The translations under genes were made by a program, and so were the position numbers. The notes below the pieces were generated by a model. That model searched no databases and was not told where the DNA came from. It was given only the letters and a program-made list of their open reading frames with translations. From assembly GCA_902794395.1 (NCBI GenBank), contig CADBHB010000020.1:1-58984 (forward strand): a stretch of DNA of 58,984 bases, in the 5' to 3' direction. Source of the stretch: an uncultured Ruminococcus sp. (lineage in GTDB: Bacteria; Bacillota; Clostridia; Oscillospirales; Acutalibacteraceae). Of the stretch, positions 30,594 through 39,515 are shown piece after piece (the first letter of the stretch is position 1; every line of letters begins with the position of its first letter).

Positions 30594-31331
30594 TCAACCT
30601 ATAAGCAGGGGCACGCGCTTGCCCTCCAGTCTGTCCGCCAGTCTGTCAAACACCGCCAGAGCGGAGCTTTTTTCGAGTCCCGCGGCGCCGCGCTGCATAA
30701 TGACCGAAATGTCGATCGAAAACGGGACCACGGCGATAAGCTGGGTCTGCGCAGCGTCGATGACCGCGTCAAGGTCCTCGTAGAAGCCGAGCTTTTTGAA
30801 CATTTTGCGGTCGAAGCGGTTGATTACCAAACGCAGCTGTTTTACCCCCAGCGCCTCAAGCTTTTTGCGCACCTTTAGTCCGCCGCGCACGCTTGTGGGC
30901 TCGGCGTTGGTGACGATAAGCGCCTTGTCGGCGGGGGTGGCGGCAGTGACGAAGCCCGAGCTTATGCCGGCGGGCGAGTCGATTATGACATAGTCGAAGT
31001 TGTTTTTTACCGAGTCTACCAGCTGCTTGAACACAGAGGGGCTAAGCTCGTTTTCGGCATCGAAGGGCGCCGCCATCAAAAAGAGGTTCTGGTTGTGGCG
31101 GCTTTTGTATATTGCCTCGCCAAAGCTGCAGTTGCCGCAGACGGCGTCGGAAGCGTCGAAGAGGATGTCCTGCTCGATGTCGAGCATAATGTCCAGTCCG
31201 CGCATGCCGCAGTCACAGTCGATGAGCAGCACTTTTTTTCCTTTTTTGACGAGCGCAACGGAAAGGCAGATGCACACGGTAGATTTTCCCGTGCCGCCTT
31301 TTCCCGATGCAACAACGATTACATTGTCCAT
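30594..31331 (-). CDS. minD: MinD-type septum site ATPase
   Basis: Deviant-Walker ParA/MinD ATPase of 245 residues. The P-loop GKGGTGKST is at residues 10-18, the switch DCDCGMRGLDIMLD near 39, and DYVIIDSPAGISSG near 106. The C-terminus (RLADRLEGKRVPLLIG) lacks the long basic amphipathic membrane-targeting helix of E. coli MinD, so membrane binding may differ. It follows the PBP2 gene in the mreBCD-mrdA series, where minC-minD commonly sit; no minC or minE is seen in the window. It may act in division-site placement or be a MinD-like paralog. Confidence 0.85.
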   Translation of the reverse strand: MDNVIVVASGKGGTGKSTVCICLSVALVKKGKKVLLIDCDCGMRGLDIMLDIEQDILFDASDAVCGNCSFGEAIYKSRHNQNLFLMAAPFDAENELSPSVFKQLVDSVKNNFDYVIIDSPAGISSGFVTAATPADKALIVTNAEPTSVRGGLKVRKKLEALGVKQLRLVINRFDRKMFKKLGFYEDLDAVIDAAQTQLIAVVPFSIDISVIMQRGAAGLEKSSALAVFDRLADRLEGKRVPLLIG

Positions 31332-31451
31332 ATTATACTACCTCTAAAACATATTAACACAAATTTTTGTAAAATGCAATAAAAGTATGCTTTTTTATCA
31401 TCCAAAAATTTTTGCCCGAATTTAGTCATTACGCCAAAAGCGGGTCTGAGT

Positions 31452-33488
31452 TCAACTTCCCTGAGTCTGCTTTTTCGCGGGCGCGTCAAAGTATGCGTCA
31501 AGCAGATCCTTGGCTACCTGCATGGAGTATTTGCCTTTGACGCCGTGCTCCAGCACGACCGCTACGGCGACCTGAGGCTTGTCGAAGGGCGCGTAGCAGA
31601 TGAAGGTGGTGTGGTCGGAGCCTGCGTTTTCGGCGGTGCCTGTTTTGGCGGCGACTTTTATTTTGTATTTGCCGAAGACAGAATATGCCGTGCCGTCCTC
31701 GGACTGAGTTACGTTGAGCATATCTCCCTGGACGGTCTTCATGTTTTCGGCGGAAATGCCGCAGTTGTCCGCCTGCTCGGGGGCGGAGTAGTCCGCGATG
31801 ACGGTTTGACGCTCATAGTCGGTGATCTTGCTGATGATATGGGTCTTCAGCCTGGTGCCGTTGTTGGCGATGGTGGCGGCATAGGTAGCGAGCTGAACGG
31901 GCGTGAAGGCGTTGTCGGACTGTCCGATAGCCGCCTGAACGGTGTTTCCCGGCATCCATGAGGTGCTGTCGCGTCCCGCGAGCGTGCCCTTGGACTCCTC
32001 TACCTCCAGTCCTGTGTATTCGCCCAAGCCGAAGCGCTCGGCGTAGAGATACATGGTGTCTATGCCCATTCGCCTGCCTGTTTCGGCAAAGTAGTAGTTG
32101 CAGGAGCGCGTAAGCGCGCCGCGCAGGTCAAGCTCCTCGTGGCGGTGCATACACTCGACCACGTTGGATGGATAGTAGTCGTATTTTTGAGTGCAGAAAA
32201 TTTTGGTGTCGGGGGTTATTATCTTCTCCTCCAGCGCCGCCAGCGCCACGCAGGGCTTGAACACCGAGCCCCACTCGAAGGTGCCCGAAAAGGCGCGGTT
32301 GTACATGGGAGAGTGCTTATCGGAGGCGAGGCTTGTGTAGTAGTCGCCGTATTCGCTGTATTTGTTGAGGTCGTAGGTGGGGTAGCTCGCCGCCGCCAGC
32401 ACCGAAAAATCCCTGACGTCCAGCATTACCACCGCGCCGCTTTCGCAGTCCTCGCCCTGAAGCTTTTTGCCTGTGTATTCACATTCCGATTTGCCCTCCG
32501 CCTGCGCCGCCTTAACGTTGGTCTCGAGCGACTGCACGGCGACCTGCTGAAGCTTGCTGTCGAGCGTGAGCCAGACGGTGTTGCCGGGGCGGGAATCGAT
32601 GGTTTCAATGGTATTCACGATGGTGCCGTCGGAGTTTCGCTGGATTATCTTGGTTCCGCCCACGCCCTTGAGGTCTGTCTCACAGGCGCGTTCTATGCCG
32701 AATTTTCCGACGTCGTCGGTGATGGCGTAATGCTTGCCGTTGCTGCCGAATTCCTCGTACTCCTCCTGTGAAACAGCGCCCAGCGCGCCCAGCACGTGAG
32801 GCGCGAGCGTGGGATTCTGAGCGGCGCGCACCAGATAGGTCTGCACATCAACGCCCGCCACGCCCTGGGTGTTTTCGCTGACGGCGCTGACCGCGTCGCG
32901 GCTGACGTCGGAGGCGAAGGTGTAGGGCGTCGAGTTGGAATAGCCGCACAGCTCCATGTTGTAGTGTACGGACGCGAGGATCAGCTTTTGCTCGTCGGAA
33001 AAGTCGCCGCCGAGCGAATAACGGGTGTAGAGCTGCTGCGCGCAGCGGGCGGCGTCGGCGTCCTTGCCCGCCTTCAAAAATTCTTTGAGCGAGGCTACGT
33101 CTTCGTCGCTGTTTTTGGTGAAGGAGTACGCTCCGTCCTTAAAGGAAACGGGCAAAACATTGTCCCACTTATCGCCTGTTTTTTGCAGGAGGGAGACAAG
33201 GTCGAGAACGGTGGTATCAAGCTTTTTGCCGTTGATGTAAAGCTTGTCAAAAACTATTTTGTAGTGGGTGGTATTGGTGACCAGACCCTCGCCGTTGCAG
33301 TCGAGGATCTCGCCGCGGGTGGGCGTGGAATCCGAGTTGAAGCTGGTGGAGCGAGTGGCTAGGCGTTTGTATTCTTTGCCGTGGATCAGCTGCCAGTCGG
33401 CAAGGCGCACGGTGAAAATCGACGCCGCGACCAACGCGATGATTATACATACGGTATACGGCAGCTTGCCGCGCAGCCGTTTTTTCAT
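31452..33488 (-). CDS. mrdA: Penicillin-binding protein 2-like transpeptidase (class B PBP)
   Basis: Membrane-anchored D,D-transpeptidase for cell elongation, 678 residues. One N-terminal transmembrane helix (YTVCIIIALVAASIFTV) is followed by the dimerisation/pedestal domain and the transpeptidase domain. The motifs are S-x-x-K in WGSVFKPCVAL, S-x-N in TRSCNYYFAETG and K-T-G in AAKTGTAENAG. AAAGGAG overlaps an in-frame GTG at 33497, so ATG 33488, 8 bases downstream of it, is the likely start. Position after mreD supports a PBP2/RodA-type elongasome role. No rodA is adjacent. Confidence 0.93.
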   Translation of the reverse strand: MKKRLRGKLPYTVCIIIALVAASIFTVRLADWQLIHGKEYKRLATRSTSFNSDSTPTRGEILDCNGEGLVTNTTHYKIVFDKLYINGKKLDTTVLDLVSLLQKTGDKWDNVLPVSFKDGAYSFTKNSDEDVASLKEFLKAGKDADAARCAQQLYTRYSLGGDFSDEQKLILASVHYNMELCGYSNSTPYTFASDVSRDAVSAVSENTQGVAGVDVQTYLVRAAQNPTLAPHVLGALGAVSQEEYEEFGSNGKHYAITDDVGKFGIERACETDLKGVGGTKIIQRNSDGTIVNTIETIDSRPGNTVWLTLDSKLQQVAVQSLETNVKAAQAEGKSECEYTGKKLQGEDCESGAVVMLDVRDFSVLAAASYPTYDLNKYSEYGDYYTSLASDKHSPMYNRAFSGTFEWGSVFKPCVALAALEEKIITPDTKIFCTQKYDYYPSNVVECMHRHEELDLRGALTRSCNYYFAETGRRMGIDTMYLYAERFGLGEYTGLEVEESKGTLAGRDSTSWMPGNTVQAAIGQSDNAFTPVQLATYAATIANNGTRLKTHIISKITDYERQTVIADYSAPEQADNCGISAENMKTVQGDMLNVTQSEDGTAYSVFGKYKIKVAAKTGTAENAGSDHTTFICYAPFDKPQVAVAVVLEHGVKGKYSMQVAKDLLDAYFDAPAKKQTQGS

Positions 33489-33600
33489 GCCTCTCACTCC
33501 TTTCTCGGTTTAATGAATAATTAATCAAAAGTTAAGGGCGGGCTTTGCCCACACCCGTTTATAACATGGTCAAAACAACGTTTTTGCGTTCGGCCGTCGC

Positions 33601-34104
33601 CTAAGAAAAGGTCTTGCGCAAAAAGCGGTTGAGGAAATACAGGGGGATGTAACAGATGAAAGTGTACGCCATGCGGAGAAGATAGCGGCGGACGAAAAGC
33701 GTTCCGCAGTCGGGCACACCCGCGAACAGTCGGAAAAACACAAAATATAGCCCGATGACCGCCGCCACGGAGCCGAGCGACAACACGCCCGAGGTAAGTA
33801 TGTTGCGGTTTAAGTAGGTGTCGAGCAGGCTTGCCTGCGCAAAGCAGACAAGGGCAAAGGCGATGGAGAAAAAGCCGACCGTGCCGCTTGAGGAAATGTC
33901 CGAAAGAGCGCCGCAGACCGCGCCCCATATCATGGAAGGTATTACCTCCTCGCACGCAGACATAGCCAGCGCCGCCGACAGCAGCAAAAAGGGCTTGGCG
34001 CCGTATAGCTCCGGCAGCAGCTTGGGCGTGCTTTGCAGCACCCAGAGGAGGATGACCTCCAAAGCGAAGGCTAGCCGGCGGAAAAAGACGCGTTTACTTC
34101 GCAT
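33601..34104 (-). CDS. mreD: Rod shape-determining protein MreD
   Basis: Polytopic membrane protein of 167 residues with about five hydrophobic helices (LAFALEVILLWVLQSTPKLL, FLLLSAALAMSACEEVIPSMIWGAVCG, and others). The EEVIPSMIWGAVCGALSDISS region corresponds to the conserved MreD loop. The start overlaps the mreC stop by 11 bases. It is weakly conserved as a family, so the call rests on length, topology and its place between mreC and the PBP gene. Confidence 0.88.
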   Translation of the reverse strand: MRSKRVFFRRLAFALEVILLWVLQSTPKLLPELYGAKPFLLLSAALAMSACEEVIPSMIWGAVCGALSDISSSGTVGFFSIAFALVCFAQASLLDTYLNRNILTSGVLSLGSVAAVIGLYFVFFRLFAGVPDCGTLFVRRYLLRMAYTFICYIPLYFLNRFLRKTFS

Positions 34105-34933
34105 CGGACTTCACCACCTTGCCCTTTGAATCGAAATCGGTGATGACCGCCGCCGCCGTTATGCTGCTGACGTCCTCGTAAGGCTTTATGACGGCATAGC
34201 GCGAGGCGTCGTATTTGTTGAACTCGATGGACTGCACCTGTCCGACCAGCAGACCTGCGGGGTAAACGCCGCCTGTGCCGGCGGTTACTATCATGTCGCC
34301 CTCCTTGACCTGATGGCTCTCGGCAAGCTTGGTCATGGCGGTAAGATGGTTTTCGCACAGCGACACGCTGCCGCTGAGCACGCCGCTGTCGCCGCTCTGC
34401 TTGTCTGTAACGCTCGCCTTGGTGTCGGGCGAAAGGATGGTTTTTACCTTGCAGGCAGCGGCGTCCGCCTGACTTACCCAACCGACAAGCCCGTTTTCGG
34501 TGATGACCGGCGCGCCGACCCTGACCCCGAGAGCGGTGCCAACGTCGAGGGTAAAGGCGTAGAAATCGTCGTTTACGTCGCGGCGGATGACGTTGCCCGG
34601 GACGACCTGATAGGAGGGATTCTCCTTTTTCAAGCCGTAATAGCTCCAGAGCCTCTCGTTTTCCGCCTTGGTGTCGATGTACTCGGAAAGCTGAGCGCGC
34701 AGCGAGGCGTTTTCTCTTTTAAGCTCCTCGTTTTCGCGCAGAAGCTCCTCACGGGTGGCGGAGTCGGCACTTGCCGCGGCGCGGGCGCTGACCCTGAACA
34801 GCCCTTTGGTTAGCGTGTTTACGCCGCTTGAAACCAGGGAGTTTTCTGCCTGCGAAAAAACGCTCAGCACCGTGAGGATGATGAGCGTGATTATGAGTGC
34901 TTTCAAATTGCGGTTATGCGTTTTCTTTTTCAT
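34094..34933 (-). CDS. mreC: Rod shape-determining protein MreC
   Basis: Extracytoplasmic elongasome scaffold of 279 residues. It has an N-terminal transmembrane helix (LKALIITLIILTVLSVFS), a coiled coil (ATREELLRENEELKRENASL) and the beta-domain with ENGLVGWVSQADAAACKVKTI and the conserved GTGGVYPAGLLVGQV. The length is standard. It lies 48 bases after mreB and overlaps mreD. It probably links MreB to the penicillin-binding protein encoded downstream. Confidence 0.94.
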   Translation of the reverse strand: MKKKTHNRNLKALIITLIILTVLSVFSQAENSLVSSGVNTLTKGLFRVSARAAASADSATREELLRENEELKRENASLRAQLSEYIDTKAENERLWSYYGLKKENPSYQVVPGNVIRRDVNDDFYAFTLDVGTALGVRVGAPVITENGLVGWVSQADAAACKVKTILSPDTKASVTDKQSGDSGVLSGSVSLCENHLTAMTKLAESHQVKEGDMIVTAGTGGVYPAGLLVGQVQSIEFNKYDASRYAVIKPYEDVSSITAAAVITDFDSKGKVVKSDAK

Positions 34934-34981
34934 ATGCTTTTATAATGTGTGATTGGTCAACGTCCCGTTTTGAAGGGGACG

Positions 34982-35995
34982 CTAAACTCTGTTGTGCTTG
35001 TACTTGCTGGCGGTGGTTTTGCCCAGGCGCTTGCCCGCGCCGTCCACCACGCAGTCGAGCGGGCGGTTGGCAATATGGACAGGCATGCCCGTCTGCTGCA
35101 TAAGGAGCATGTCTATGCCGCGCAGCAGAGCGCCGCCGCCCGTTAGCATTATGCCGTGGTCGATTATATCCGCCGACAGCTCGGGCGGGGTCTTTTCGAG
35201 GGTAGTCTTGACCGCCTCGATTATAGTGTTGAGCGGGTCGGACAGCGCCTCGCGCACCTCGGCGGCGGTGATGGTGATGTCCTTGGGCAGACCGTCTACA
35301 AGGTTGCGCCCCTTTATGACCATGCTCTTTTCGTTTTCGTAGGGATAGGCTGAGCCGATCTTGATTTTGACGTCCTCGGCGGTGCGCTCACCTATCAGGA
35401 GGTTGTAGTTTTTCTTTATATAGGTGAGGATAGCCTCGTCAAAGCGGTCGCCCGCCACGCGCACCGAACAGGCGGTGACGATGTCGCCGAGCGAAATGAC
35501 AGCTACCTCGCTGGTGCCGCCGCCGATGTCTACCACCATGCTGCCGGTGGGCTCGTCCACGGGAAGCCCCGCGCCGATAGCCGCCGCCATGGGCTCCTCT
35601 ATAAGGATGACGGGGGGCTTGGCACCCGCCTGATATGCGGCGTCCTCCACCGCCTTGCGCTCGACCTCGGTAACGCCGGTGGGCATGCAGATGATGACGC
35701 GCGGCTTGCTGAAGATGCCGGGCTTTACCGACTTTTTAATGAAGTGCTGCAGCATTTTGGCGGTGATTTTGAAGTCGGCTATCACGCCGTCCTTGAGCGG
35801 GCGCACCGCGACTATGGAGCCGGGCGTCCTGCCTATCATATCCTTAGCCTGCGAGCCCACCGCCAGCACAGTGTCGGTGCGCATATCTACCGCCACCACG
35901 GACGGCTCGCGCAGGATGATGCCCTTGCCCTTCAAACACACCAGTGTGTTGGCGGTGCCGAGGTCAATGCCTATATCTTTTGAAAATGAAAACAT
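34982..35995 (-). CDS. mreB: Rod shape-determining protein MreB
   Basis: Bacterial actin that guides lateral wall synthesis, 337 residues. Phosphate 1 motif [11 protein letters not shown] is at residues 6-16, connect/phosphate 2 motif [15 protein letters not shown] in the middle, and the adenosine motif [11 protein letters not shown] near 268. GGGAGGAA lies 7 bases before ATG 35995. A possible extended -10 (TGGTATGAT, minus strand) lies about 50 bases upstream. It heads mreB-mreC-mreD-mrdA-minD-mgsA, all on one strand. Confidence 0.97.
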   Translation of the reverse strand: MFSFSKDIGIDLGTANTLVCLKGKGIILREPSVVAVDMRTDTVLAVGSQAKDMIGRTPGSIVAVRPLKDGVIADFKITAKMLQHFIKKSVKPGIFSKPRVIICMPTGVTEVERKAVEDAAYQAGAKPPVILIEEPMAAAIGAGLPVDEPTGSMVVDIGGGTSEVAVISLGDIVTACSVRVAGDRFDEAILTYIKKNYNLLIGERTAEDVKIKIGSAYPYENEKSMVIKGRNLVDGLPKDITITAAEVREALSDPLNTIIEAVKTTLEKTPPELSADIIDHGIMLTGGGALLRGIDMLLMQQTGMPVHIANRPLDCVVDGAGKRLGKTTASKYKHNRV

Positions 35996-36118
35996 TTTTG
36001 TATTCCTCCCTTTTCACCTGTATTCCATACATCATACCACAGTCTTGCGCCGAAGCCTGTCGATTTCGGTAATCGAGAGCGGTCGCCGTTGTGTCCGGCA
36101 GCCGCTTTCAAGGCTCGG

Positions 36119-36559
36119 TCAGCCCCTTCCTGTGGAGCCGAAGCCGCCTGTGCCGCGCGCGGTGTCGCCCAGCTCGTCCGTTTCGATGATCTCGGGAGCG
36201 AGGACGGGTGCGATGACCATTTGAGCGACGCGCTCGTCGGGCTCGATGGTGTAGGGGGCGCCGGAAACGTTGCAGAGCCCGACGCAGATCTCGCCGCGGT
36301 AGTCGCTGTCGATGACGCCGACGCCGTTGGAGAGGCAGATGCCGTGCTTTACGCCCAGTCCGCTGCGCGCGTAGAGGAACGCGGCGCAGGTGTTGTCGGG
36401 CAACTCGATGGCGATGCCCGTGGGTATGACCGTGAGCTGTCCCGGCGCGAGGGTGATCGCCTCGGGGATGCAGGCGTACAGATCCATTCCCGCGCTGCCC
36501 GAGGTGGCGCGTTTGGGGACGCGGGCGTTTTCTCTGAGCTTTTTGATATATAACTGCAT
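36119..36559 (-). CDS. dut: dUTP diphosphatase
   Basis: Trimeric dUTPase hydrolysing dUTP to dUMP and pyrophosphate, 146 residues. The five family motifs are visible: SAGMDLYA, LYARSGLG, GVGVIDSDYRGEI, ERVAQMVI and the C-terminal arm RGTGGFGSTGRG. ATG 36559 is 9 bases from AAGGG (36569-36573), while the in-frame ATG at 36568 touches it; the shorter start also gives the usual N-terminus. It lies just upstream of mreB on the same strand, 123 bases away. No clear terminator or promoter was found in 36569-36727. Confidence 0.95.
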   Translation of the reverse strand: MQLYIKKLRENARVPKRATSGSAGMDLYACIPEAITLAPGQLTVIPTGIAIELPDNTCAAFLYARSGLGVKHGICLSNGVGVIDSDYRGEICVGLCNVSGAPYTIEPDERVAQMVIAPVLAPEIIETDELGDTARGTGGFGSTGRG

Positions 36560-36727
36560 ATTATCCATCCCTTCACTATCTGCGATTTTTGCAGGATTGA
36601 TTTATTTTCTTTTTGATAATTCCAAAGAGTAATTTCTTAGGGGAATATTGAGTGCGGGGTTATTTCCGCGAGGGAAAATTGTATTTTTCACAAAGGAAAA
36701 ATAAGGCAATTTAGCGCGGTAAAGGCT

Positions 36728-38788
36728 TTAATCGACGCCGCGGCGGTACAATCCGCGGGTGAAATTGCCTTTCAACATTGAAAAGTCATTGAGTTTCTCA
36801 CTGTTTTTAACGTTTTCCACATAGTTTTCCACAGTGAAGCGCAAAACGTGAAAGGATGTGGAAAGTCGTGAAATTTCCCGTTCCGCAATATAAAGCGGGA
36901 CGCAATTGAGCACCTCGGTGCACACGCCGTCGCAGCGCAAATAAAACCGCTTGCCTTTTCTGTCCGTCATTTTTGATTGATTTTTGCAGGATTTGCAATC
37001 CAAGCCAATGCTTTTCGCCGGGCAGTTGCGGCAGAGCATCAGGGGCAGGTAGCCGTAGCTGATAATGCCGCGCCCGATGGACCCGCCGAGGCGGTCGATT
37101 TGGTCGAAGGTCATTTCAAAACTCAGCTCGACGTCGTCTATGCCGTATTCCTCAGCCCAGAGCAGGTCGTAGGTGTTGCAGAGGTTCAGACCGAAGCCGC
37201 CGTGTAGCCTAAAGCCGAGGCGCTTTGCCTGAAAGAGCGCGCCCAAATTGTGACAGAGGACGTGGGTGACCCCGACCTCCTTAACGCGGGCGAGCTGCCT
37301 GTCGATCTGCTCCTCCCTGCCGAACATCCCGCGCGGGATCTCGACCCCGACGGGAAAGCCCTCGTCAAGCAGGCGCTGCAGCTCGCGGATGTCCGAAAAC
37401 AGCGGGACGAACACCAGCTCGCAGGAGCGGAAGCCCTCGCCTAGCTTGGTTTTAGGCACCCTGGCGCGAAGGCTCTGCCTGTCGCTGCGATAGGGCAGCG
37501 GTGTTGTGATCGTAACCGGATGAACGGTGTAATTATGTACATTCGCTCTGGCGTTGTCGAGCTGCTCGAGCGCGGCGCGGCGCAGGGTGTTGAGAGCCGA
37601 CAGCGGCAGCGAAAGGTTATTGTCAAGGTTTATTTTCAGCGGCTCGAGGATGTAAGCGGTGCCGCCCGTTTTGGTGAGCTGGGCGCGCGCCTTTTCCTCC
37701 GTAAGGGGGATCTTGAGCGCCGGCTCCGCCGCAGCGTCCGAGATAACGGACACCGTGTGTGTGCCGTCGGTGAGCCTGAGCTGAGCCCTCTCCCCCGCTT
37801 TTGCGGTGAAGGTACCGCTTACAGGAACGTTTTGAAGCTCGCTGTGATAGGTTTGCCGTATACGGGTGAGGAGCTTTTCGTCGGCGGACACCACGTCATC
37901 CCTGGTGCGCGTGCCGAACATACCCCTGCCGGTTTTGCCGGTGTAGTAACCGTCCGTAAAGCCTGTGCGCGAAAACACGCCGCGAAGCTGTGCCGAGGTT
38001 TCATCGGTGATAAAGCCGAGGTCGCGCTGCTCGACGCAGGCGCGTGTGGCCGCCGCGACATATTCGGGGCGCTTCATTCTGCCTTCGATTTTGGCGGACG
38101 CGACGCCGATGGACTGCAGGTCGGTGATATATGTGATGAGGCTGTTATCCTTAAGACTCAGCGCGTGTCCACCCTTTTGTCCGTTCACTGAAAAGGGCAG
38201 GCGGCAGGTTTGGGCGCAGGCGCCGCGATTGCCGCTGCGCGAGCCGAGCATGGCGCTGAAATAGCACTGTCCCGAAACGCACATACACAGCGCTCCGTGA
38301 ACAAACACCTCGAGTTCAACGGGGACTTGCGCCGCCTTGATGATCTCGGCGCGGGTCATTTCGCGTGAAAGCACCACGCGCTTGAAGCCCATTTCATACA
38401 GAGCGCGCACGCCCGAAACGGTATGCACACTCATTTGGGTGGAGGCGTGCAGCGGCAGGTCGGGAGCTATTTGCCCGGCAAGGCGCGCTACGCCCAAATT
38501 TTGTACGATTAGCGCGTCGACGTCCGACAGCGCCGCTGTGCGGATGGCGTCGGCGAGCGAGTTGAATTCATTGTCAAAAACAAGGGTGTTGAGCGTGACA
38601 TAGAGCTTTACGCCGTGGATGTGGCAATAACGCACCGCCCGCGCAAGCTCGTCGGCGTCAAAGTTTTTTGCGGAAGCGCGTGCGGAAAACCGCTTTTCGC
38701 CGACATATACCGCGTCTGCTCCCGAACGCACCGCTGCGACCAGGCTGTCAAAGCCGCCCGCCGGAGCGAGGATCTCTATTTTATTCAT
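36728..38788 (-). CDS. Peptidase U32 family protein with DUF3656
   Basis: A 686-residue U32/'collagenase-like' protein. The N-terminal TIM-barrel-like part opens ILAPAGGFDSLVAAVRSGADAVYVG and contains the U32 signature near EVFVHGALCMCVSGQCYFSAM. A DUF3656 region (about residues 330-450) is followed by a second barrel half with C-terminal cysteines (CRNCPAKSIGLDCKSC and a later CDGVC). Several U32 proteins (TrhP, RlhA) are now known to act in tRNA or rRNA C5-hydroxycytidine/uridine formation with iron-sulfur clusters, so a role in RNA modification is more likely than proteolysis. The start overlaps the zapA stop (ATGA). Confidence 0.9.
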   Translation of the reverse strand: MNKIEILAPAGGFDSLVAAVRSGADAVYVGEKRFSARASAKNFDADELARAVRYCHIHGVKLYVTLNTLVFDNEFNSLADAIRTAALSDVDALIVQNLGVARLAGQIAPDLPLHASTQMSVHTVSGVRALYEMGFKRVVLSREMTRAEIIKAAQVPVELEVFVHGALCMCVSGQCYFSAMLGSRSGNRGACAQTCRLPFSVNGQKGGHALSLKDNSLITYITDLQSIGVASAKIEGRMKRPEYVAAATRACVEQRDLGFITDETSAQLRGVFSRTGFTDGYYTGKTGRGMFGTRTRDDVVSADEKLLTRIRQTYHSELQNVPVSGTFTAKAGERAQLRLTDGTHTVSVISDAAAEPALKIPLTEEKARAQLTKTGGTAYILEPLKINLDNNLSLPLSALNTLRRAALEQLDNARANVHNYTVHPVTITTPLPYRSDRQSLRARVPKTKLGEGFRSCELVFVPLFSDIRELQRLLDEGFPVGVEIPRGMFGREEQIDRQLARVKEVGVTHVLCHNLGALFQAKRLGFRLHGGFGLNLCNTYDLLWAEEYGIDDVELSFEMTFDQIDRLGGSIGRGIISYGYLPLMLCRNCPAKSIGLDCKSCKNQSKMTDRKGKRFYLRCDGVCTEVLNCVPLYIAEREISRLSTSFHVLRFTVENYVENVKNSEKLNDFSMLKGNFTRGLYRRGVD

Positions 38789-39327
38789 TCGGTTCTCTTC
38801 TTCTGCTCGTCCTTTTCCTCGAAGAGCGAGTACTGGCGCATGGGCACATAGCCCATCAGCTTTTCGTTCTTTTTATCACGGACGGTTTTTTCAAACTTCT
38901 TTTCGTTTTCCAACGCCTTGCTGTCGCCGCTTTTTTTAAGCTTTTCGTTTTCGCGCATCAGGGTACGCAGCTGTTCTTCCAGCGCTTTTATGCGTTTGGT
39001 GAGGTTTGTATTTTCATTAATGGCAGCGGCAAGCTTCTCCTTGTATTCCTTGCACTGGCGGGAGAGCTCACCGGACTGGCGGATGATTTGGTCCGCCTTG
39101 TCTACAACGTCGTTGTTTCTGCGCTCGGCGCGGTTGCGGTCGTCGCAAAAATCCATAGCCGCCAAAACGGCGCAGTCGCGGGTGTCGAGGTTTCTGCCTG
39201 TCTGCGCAGCGTGACGGATATAGGCGGTGACCTCCTCGGCGACCTTGTAGACATAGGACTTGTCCTCGGCTGTGATTACCGCGTAGTTTCGCCCTTCGAT
39301 TTGCACGCTGACCCGTTTCTTTTCCAT
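38785..39327 (-). CDS. zapA: Cell division protein ZapA with long coiled-coil extension
   Basis: FtsZ-ring-stabilising protein, 180 residues. The N-terminal ZapA domain (RVSVQIEGRNYAVITAEDKSYVYKVAEEV) is followed by DTRDCAVLAAMDFCDD and a long Lys/Glu-rich coiled coil (about residues 75-150). Typical ZapA is 80-110 residues; Clostridial forms with an added coiled coil, next to U32 genes, are familiar. GGAGAGG precedes ATG 39327. The U32 gene is translationally coupled downstream. Confidence 0.88.
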   Translation of the reverse strand: MEKKRVSVQIEGRNYAVITAEDKSYVYKVAEEVTAYIRHAAQTGRNLDTRDCAVLAAMDFCDDRNRAERRNNDVVDKADQIIRQSGELSRQCKEYKEKLAAAINENTNLTKRIKALEEQLRTLMRENEKLKKSGDSKALENEKKFEKTVRDKKNEKLMGYVPMRQYSLFEEKDEQKKRTE

Positions 39328-39360
39328 ACAAACACCTCTCCTTATAAATCTCCAGTATAC

Positions 39361-39389
39361 ATTATAATACATAATTGCGTTAAACGCAA
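39361..39389 (-). promoter_or_regulatory. Sigma-A promoter of zapA-U32
   Basis: Minus strand: TTGCGT (39384-39389), 17-base spacer, TATAAT (39361-39366), 33 bases before the zapA start. Confidence 0.85.
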
Positions 39390-39467
39390 GAGCTGTTTTT
39401 TCGTGGATTTTCCCCGTGACAGAAAAGCGGCCTTTGGCGCGGGCTGCGCTTCTCCGATTTTGGCGCG

Positions 39468-39496
39468 AAAAAAGGAGCGGACAAAATGTCCGCTCC
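39468..39496 (-). terminator. Terminator of the amylase gene
   Basis: Perfect 9-bp stem GGAGCGGAC / GTCCGCTCC (39474-39482 and 39488-39496), 5-base loop, six U on the minus strand, 19 bases past the amylase stop. Confidence 0.92.
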
Positions 39497-39515
39497 CGGA
39501 AAAATCGGTTTTGGC

